Source of the DNA: Lates calcarifer
Lineage: Eukaryota; Chordata; Actinopteri; Centropomidae
DNA: 64,000 nt
Assembly (NCBI RefSeq): GCF_001640805.2
Contig: NC_066838.1
Coordinates: 1,718,367-1,782,366 of the forward strand
Direction: 5' to 3'
The stretch's first letter is position 1. Every line of letters starts with the position of its first letter. This document shows, piece after piece, positions 59,076-64,000 of the stretch. Under the pieces are notes generated by a model. The model was not told the DNA's origin and made no database searches. It was given only the letters and a program-made list of their open reading frames with translations. A program made the translations under genes and the position numbers.

Positions 59076-59599
59076 AATACAATTCAATTAAATTTTATTT
59101 ATATAGCGCCATATCACGACAAAAGTCATCTCAAGGCACTTTTCATATAGAGCAGGCCTAGACCATACTCTTTAAAATAGGTATTTACAGAGAGAGACCC
59201 AACAAATCCCACCACGAGCAGCACTAGGTGACAGTGGCAAGGAAAAACCTCCTTTTAAGACACAGAAACCTCGAGCAGAACCAGACTCAGGGTGGGCAGC
59301 CATCTGTATGCCATCTATAAGTAATTTCTAAATATAACAGCAGGTGTTGAGTGGAGTTGTAGGAGCAGCAGGAGACTTGTCATCACAGATCAGACTCTAC
59401 AGCTCCAGAGGCAGAAATACCTGCAGAAAGAGACAGAAGAGGAGAGAGAGACGGAAGAGCACAATACTACAGGAAAGAGAAGATACTGAGTTAGTAACAT
59501 GTAATATGGGATATTAATCTATACTGATGGAGAGAGAGAGAGAGAAGCTCAGTGCATCATGGGAGATCTCTCGGCAGTCTAGGCCTATAGCAGCATAAC

Positions 59600-60600
59600 T
59601 AAGGGATGGTTCAAGCCTGAGCCAACCCTAACTATAAGCTTTATCAAAGAGTAAAGTTTTAAGCCTACTCTTAAAGGTACAGAAGGTGTCTGCCTCCCGG
59701 ACCGAAACTGGGAGAAGGTTCCACAGTAGAGGAGCCTGATAACTGAAGGCTCTGCCTCCCATTCTACTCCTGGAAACTCTGGGAACCACCAGTAAACCAG
59801 CATTCTGGGAGCGCAGAGTCCTGGTGGGATTGTAGGGGACTATGAGATCTTTAAGGTAAGATGGAGCCTGACCATTAAGGCTTTGTAAGTGAGGAGGAGG
59901 ATTTTGAATTCTACTCTGGATTTGACTGGGAGCCCATGTAGAGAGGAGAAATATGGTCTCTTTTCCTAGTTCCTGTCAGTAATTGTGCTGCAGCATTTTG
60001 AATCAGCTGCAGAGTCTTTAGAGACTTGTTGGGGCAGCCTGATAATAATGAATTACAGTAGTCCAGCCTAGAAGTAACAAATGCATGGACTAGTTTTTCT
60101 GCATCTTTTTGAGATAGAAAATGTCTAATTTTGGTGATATTACACAGGTGAAAGAAGGCAGTTCTAGAAGTTTGTTTTATGTGTGAGTTAAAGGACATAT
60201 CCTGGTCAAAGATAACTCCCAGATTCTTTACAGTGGAGCTGGGAGCCAGGGCAATGCCGTCTAATGGAACTACATCATTAGAAAATTTATTTCTGATGTG
60301 TTCAGGACCAAGTACAATGATTTCAGTTTTATCTGAGTTCAGTAATAAAAAATTGCTTGTCATCCAAGTTTTATTGTCCCTAATACAAGCCTGTAGTTTG
60401 GCTAGATGACTAGTTTCATTAGGCTCCATTGACAGATAAAGCTGTGTATCATCTGCATAACAATGGAAATTTATGGAGTGTTTTGATAATATTGCCCAAG
60501 GGAAGCATATACAGAGTGAAGAGGATTGGTCCAAGCACTGACCCTTGTGGAACTCCATGTCTAACTTTTGTGTACATGGAGGAGTAAAAATTAATTTCAG
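59600..60600 (-). pseudogene. LINE ORF2 reverse transcriptase fragment
   Basis: It begins with '[20 protein letters not shown]', then after a one-base shift the longest open frame in the window (60558-59911, 215 codons) carries the catalytic 'YADD' (60449-60460), 'LNSDKTEIIVLGP', 'LGVIFDQDMSFNSHIKQTSR', 'AFVTSRLDYCNSLLSG' and 'LIQNAAAQLLTGTRKRDHI'. Downstream frames continue with 'AGLLVVPRVSRSRMGG' and 'LLFDKAYS'. The RT fingers are missing through the internal deletion. It is inactive, but recent enough that most motifs are readable. Confidence 0.9.
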
Positions 60601-60654
60601 AATTATTGAATTATAATTTAGTTTAGGTTCAGGGTTAATTAGTAAAGTGGAATT

Positions 60655-60945
60655 GAAAATGGCTGCGACTCCACCTCCACAGCTGGTGTCTCGGAGAATG
60701 TGAGTATTAATATGACTGGGGGGGTGGATTCATTCAGGATAACATACTCATCCTGACGCAGCCAGGTTTCAGTCAGACAGACTAGATCAAGATGGTAATC
60801 TGATATCAAATCATTAACTAGTACAGCTTTGGATGAGAGAGATCTGATATTGAGTATTCCACATTTAATTATGTTATTTTGCTGAACATTTGAGGTGGCT
60901 GTGCTGATTTTTATTAGATTATTGTCTAACTGACTAACTCCTGTT
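60655..60945 (-). pseudogene. LINE ORF2 endonuclease fragment (APE type)
   Basis: It reads 'IKCGILNIRSLSSKAVLV', 'NDLISDYHLDLVCLTETWLR' and 'CGGGVAAIF'. The N-x-R-S-L and T-E-T-W motifs (Asn and Glu of the active site) are those of apurinic-type LINE endonucleases. The later DN and SDH motifs are absent owing to the deletion before the RT. Confidence 0.82.
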
Positions 60946-61084
60946 TTGTTGACTTTTTATTTAGTTAATTTAAATGGTTGGAGGGCAGACACAGTCTCTG
61001 TGGGGTAATGGGGGGGGTTACTGCTCTAAAGGAGGCAGAGAGAAGCGTGTAAGACTGCAGCTCTGTCTCCTGGCCTGAACTCTG

Positions 61085-61749
61085 GATTGTCAGGGCTTTA
61101 GCTTCCTAATAAACTCTGTAAGATTTCTAGATATGAGAGATGCTCCATCAAAAGTGGGATGAATGCCATCTCTCCTAACCAGACCAGGTCTCCCCCAGAA
61201 ACTCTTCCAGTGATCTACAAAGCCCACCTCGTTTTCTGGACCACCATTGACAGCCAGCGGTTGAGTGAAGACATGTGGCTATACATGTCATCACTGGTCA
61301 GATTGGGCAGGGGACCAGAGAAAACTACGGTGTCCGACATGGTCTTTGCAAATGTACACACCGAATCAATATTAACGTTTGTGACCTCTGACTGGTCGGG
61401 TGTCATTAGTGCTGACATGAATAACAATTTTATTATATCTACGCTTATCCTTAGTCAGAACTACGGTCGCTGGAGTCGCGTTCCGCAAAATGGAGTCACC
61501 AATCACCAGAGTTAGCTCCTTAGCAGGTGTGTCGCTGAGCGGGGAGTATCTGTTTGAAACATGAACTGGGCGGTGGTCGGCAGTGGGCTTCTGCTTACGA
61601 CTACGCCTGTCCTTACGAACAGTCACCCAGCCAGCCTGCTTTCCCAGATACTCAGGAACTGCTGGGGGAATGCTAACAGGAGCTATGCTAGGCTGCTCCG
61701 CACCGGCTATAGGGGGCTGTTTAGCATTAGCTGCTGAATTACATTCCAT
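61085..61749 (-). pseudogene. LINE ORF1 with SGNH-esterase domain, broken
   Basis: The ATG at 61749 opens a frame with a basic segment '[10 protein letters not shown]', then '[12 protein letters not shown]' (block I, GDS nucleophile) and '[11 protein letters not shown]' (usual form HVGTND). After a frame change it continues 'WKSFWGRPGLVRRDGIHPTF', giving the D-x-x-H block. These are the hallmark blocks of the esterase found in ORF1 of CR1/L2-type LINEs, where it is thought to act in RNP or membrane interaction. The region between block I and HVSTND is shortened and the frame is broken, so it is inactive. Confidence 0.82.
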
Positions 61750-62147
61750 GGTGGCGGAGCCAGGACTCTAATTCGCTATTCGCCTCACCTTGAGTACACC
61801 AAACAGACTACATTTATTACTCATACCATTATCATTAAACAAGGCAGAGGTGTAATTGAACATCTGATACGCAGAGCAAGAGAAGGCAGGAGAGGGAGAA
61901 CGAGAGGCCATGGCTGAGAGTTCAGCTAGTGTGAATTGATAAAGTAGCACACAGAAAGTGGAGAGTTGAGGGTGATTTAGCAACTACTGTTACTGTGAAT
62001 GTGCAGATTAAATTGGTGATGAGTCAGAAATGTCAGTAAAGAGAAAGTTTCTAGTCTGAGACAGGTAGGCAAGAAATGATGATCACCAAACACCAGTAGC
62101 CGGCAGTGACGGAATACTCTTACCGCAGCACATCAGCATATCTACCA

Positions 62148-62890
62148 GTCAGTGCATCAAGAGCCACCACACGTGTCAGGAAATGGACTACAAGTGTTGC
62201 ATCACTTGTGTCAAGCCACTCCTGAACCAGAAACAATGTCAAAAGCATCTTACCTGGTCTAAGGACAAAAAGGACTGGACCGTTGCTCAGTTGTCCAAAG
62301 TCCTCTTTTCAGATTAAAGTAAATTTTGCATTTCATTTGGAAATCAAGGTCCCCAAGTCTGGAGGATGAGTGGAGAGGCACATAATCCAAGTTGCTTGAA
62401 GTCCAGTGTGAAGTCTCCACAGTCAGTGATGATTTGGGGTGCCATGTCATCTGCTGGTGTTGGTCCACTGTGTATCAGGTTCAAAGTCAATGCAGCTGTC
62501 TACCAAGAGATCTTAGAGCACTTCATGCTTCCGTCTGCTGAAGATCTTTATGGAGATTGCCTTGATTTCCTTTTCCTGATTTCCTTTTCCAGCAGGACTT
62601 GGCACCTCCCCGCAGTGCCAAAAACTGCAGGTAACTGGTTTGTTGACCGTGGTATTACTGTGCTTAAATAGCCAGCCAACTTGCCTGACCTGAACCCCAT
62701 AGAGAATCTATGGGGTATTGTCAAGAGGAGGATGAGAGACATCAGACCCAACAATACAGACGAGCTGAAGGCTGCTATCAAAGCAACCTGGGCTTCCATA
62801 ACACCTCAGCAATGTCACAGGCTGATCGCCTCCATGCCACGCCGCATTGAGGCAGTAATTTGTGCAAAAGGAGTCCCAACCAAGTATTGA
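62148..62890 (+). pseudogene. Tc1-like transposase, C-terminal half
   Basis: Resumes with 'SASRATT' and then 'SKVLFSD' (first catalytic Asp), where the next codon is TAA in place of the usual Glu (62314-62316). It continues with 'SKFCISFGNQGP', 'SSVKSPQSVMIWGAMSSAGV', 'NAAVYQEILEHFMLPSAEDL', an eroded 'FQQDLAPP' (second Asp), and 'NLPDLNPIENLWGIVKRRMR' (final Glu). It ends 'AVICAKGVPTKY' at the stop codon 62888-62890. A second stop lies before 'PANLPDL' (62669-62671). Inactivating changes are therefore independent of the LINE insertion. Confidence 0.9.
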
Positions 62891-63163
62891 GTGCATACTT
62901 GAACATACTTTTCAGAAGTTTGACATTTCTACATTATAAATTCATTTTTGATCTCATGAAATATTCTAAATATTTTGAGATACTGTATTTTTGATTTTCA
63001 TGAGCTATAAGCTGTAATAATAAAAATTAAAACAAAAAAAAAGGTTTGACATATTTCACTTTGTGTGTAATGAACCTAGAATATATGAAAGTTACACTTT
63101 TTGAATTACAGACAAAAATGAATTTTCCCACAGTATTCAAATTTTTGACATGCACCTGTATAT

Positions 63164-64000
63164 GTGATTCTGAACAACATGATTCATGTCCTGTTCCCAG
63201 ATTCAGTAACAATGAAATGAAATAGTGAATATTTTATATTTGATGTATTTAAAGTAAAGCAACCAGGGCTTGCCTTTTATAAACTTGAACCATGATCTCT
63301 CTGACTTAACTGTTTTGTTGACTAACCTTAACCACACTTTAACCATAGTGTATTTTCCAAAAGATTTTTGGACTCAAAACAATCTAGTGTTATACAAAAT
63401 TGTCTAATGTTGACATTCTTGTGTGTGGCAGATTTGCCATTCCTAACCTGATGTCTCAAAGCCCAGCAGTTTGCTTGATATTAAAAGGGCCATGGCATAA
63501 ATAAGTCTCTTGAATATTTGAACAACTTTTCAGCACATTTCTACCTACTTACCGTGTTCGTTGACTGGCTTTTAACTCAGGTTTTGTGCCTTTTGTGATT
63601 CAAGTGCTTGGGTCAGCATCTGTTTAGGTGGGATAAAACAAGTTTGAAAATAAAATAATCTGTGAGTGTGGATCTCTGGGATATCTGCTTTGTGATTGTG
63701 ACCCTGTTTTAAAACAGTCCATCAAGAGATGGATAGTGCTATGGGAGTGCAATGCCAAATCCGAAATATGCTGTGGCTGAAAATGTAAAACCATCGGTGC
63801 AGTCTTTTTAAAAGGTTTTGTCAATGGTTTGCATATGACCCCTTCTGTTTATTTGCAGGATAGAATTCATTTGCTTTTTTAAAATCAGAGACACTTCATG
63901 GCTCCTACAAGTCACATCTGTTTAGCAGAAGTTGACTTCCTCCCAATGCTCCCATAGACTCGATAGCTCTGTCAGGGTTAAACACATAGGTTGCACACAC
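63164..64000. other. Unique non-coding stretch
   Basis: No gene or repeat recognised downstream of the Tc1 element. Confidence 0.4.

Larger units (their letters stand above)
59077..62147 (-). mobile_element. LINE (CR1/L2/Rex1 group) with ORF1 esterase, EN and RT, near full-length
   Basis: A minus-strand insertion inside a Tc1 gene. From 5' (62147) to 3' (59077) it shows a 5' UTR, ORF1 with an esterase domain, ORF2 with endonuclease and reverse transcriptase, a 3' UTR containing a GA microsatellite (59529-59544) and an AATTGAA-like 3' terminus. A deletion removes the part between the endonuclease 'GGGVAAIF' and the RT '[10 protein letters not shown]'. A second deletion shortens the 3' UTR near 59307. 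The host bases 'gtca' are found on both sides (59073-59076 and 62148-62151), consistent with a short target duplication. Five other fragments of this family lie in the window. Confidence 0.9.
58555..63163 (+). mobile_element. Tc1-like transposon split by a nested LINE
   Basis: The left and right flanks of the nested LINE are two halves of one Tc1-like element. The right terminal zone (62940-63163, ending near 'gacatgcacctgta') is matched in inverse by an eroded left zone: 'catattctagactcattaca', 'tttaagcattttttttattt' and 'tctacagctaagaaaaactg' (about 58618-58712). The left outermost end is badly eroded, so the start coordinate is approximate. Without the insert it would be about 1.5 kb, the usual size of this group. 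Confidence 0.85.

Noticed and set aside
59585..59803. Antisense ORF starting 'MLVYWW' repeated at 25140-25358
   Set aside because: It is an alternative frame of the LINE ORF2 C-terminus in both copies, not a separate conserved gene.
1..64000. CRISPR arrays, bacterial operons, defence systems or phage genes
   Set aside because: No regularly spaced repeats, no ribosome-binding-site-led gene clusters and no long ORFs. The sequence is clearly vertebrate in character.

Overview
The window looks like nuclear DNA of a teleost fish, most likely a percomorph. The evidence is AT-rich non-coding sequence, long CA/TG and GA/CT microsatellites, and a dense mix of repeats typical of such genomes: a LINE of the CR1/L2/Rex1 group whose ORF1 has an SGNH-esterase domain, two kinds of full-size Tc1-like transposon, hAT elements, a PIF/Harbinger-like element and tRNA-derived SINEs. 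I found no intact protein-coding gene, no rRNA or tRNA gene, no CRISPR array and nothing bacterial. Almost every short ORF is a chance ORF or a slice of a repeat. The window therefore reads as a gene desert or one or more large introns. Repeat families were recognised by eye and memory, without database searches.

Layout. 1-9 kb is mostly unique AT-rich DNA. It holds a broken, intron-less DNMT3-type DNA methyltransferase fragment at 3605-4050 and a GC-balanced, TAAT-rich block at about 6.0-7.1 kb that resembles a conserved regulatory element. 9-13 kb has a Harbinger-like element, a hAT copy that keeps part of its transposase, a very regular G-quadruplex motif and a LINE 3' end. 13-20 kb is mainly unique, with a pyrimidine-rich tract followed by an isolated AAA-ATPase-like P-loop peptide, a homeodomain/octamer-rich block near 18 kb, and palindromic MITE-like repeats near 19.1-19.4 kb. 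21-31 kb is rich in repeats: SINEs, BED-finger hAT fragments, LINE fragments, a 181-bp Tc1 MITE with clean TA ends, and a 1,079-bp hAT element with a perfect 8-bp target duplication.

31-47 kb carries degraded LINE pieces, a Pro/Ser-rich degenerate repeat, three Tc1-type remnants and another regulatory-like block at about 37.7-38.3 kb. 47-58 kb is largely unique, with G-rich tracts near 49.7-49.9 kb, conserved-looking blocks near 49.1 and 52.6-53.5 kb, and a Cys-rich antisense ORF that weakly recalls a retroviral surface protein. 58.5-63.2 kb is one nested structure: a Tc1-like transposon split by a roughly 3.07-kb LINE inserted inside its transposase gene.

The genes do not form a working system. 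What ties the window together is transposon history: one LINE family left six pieces, and its best copy landed in an already resident Tc1 element. The most unusual single item is the DNMT3 fragment, because methyltransferase pseudogenes are not part of the normal repeat background.
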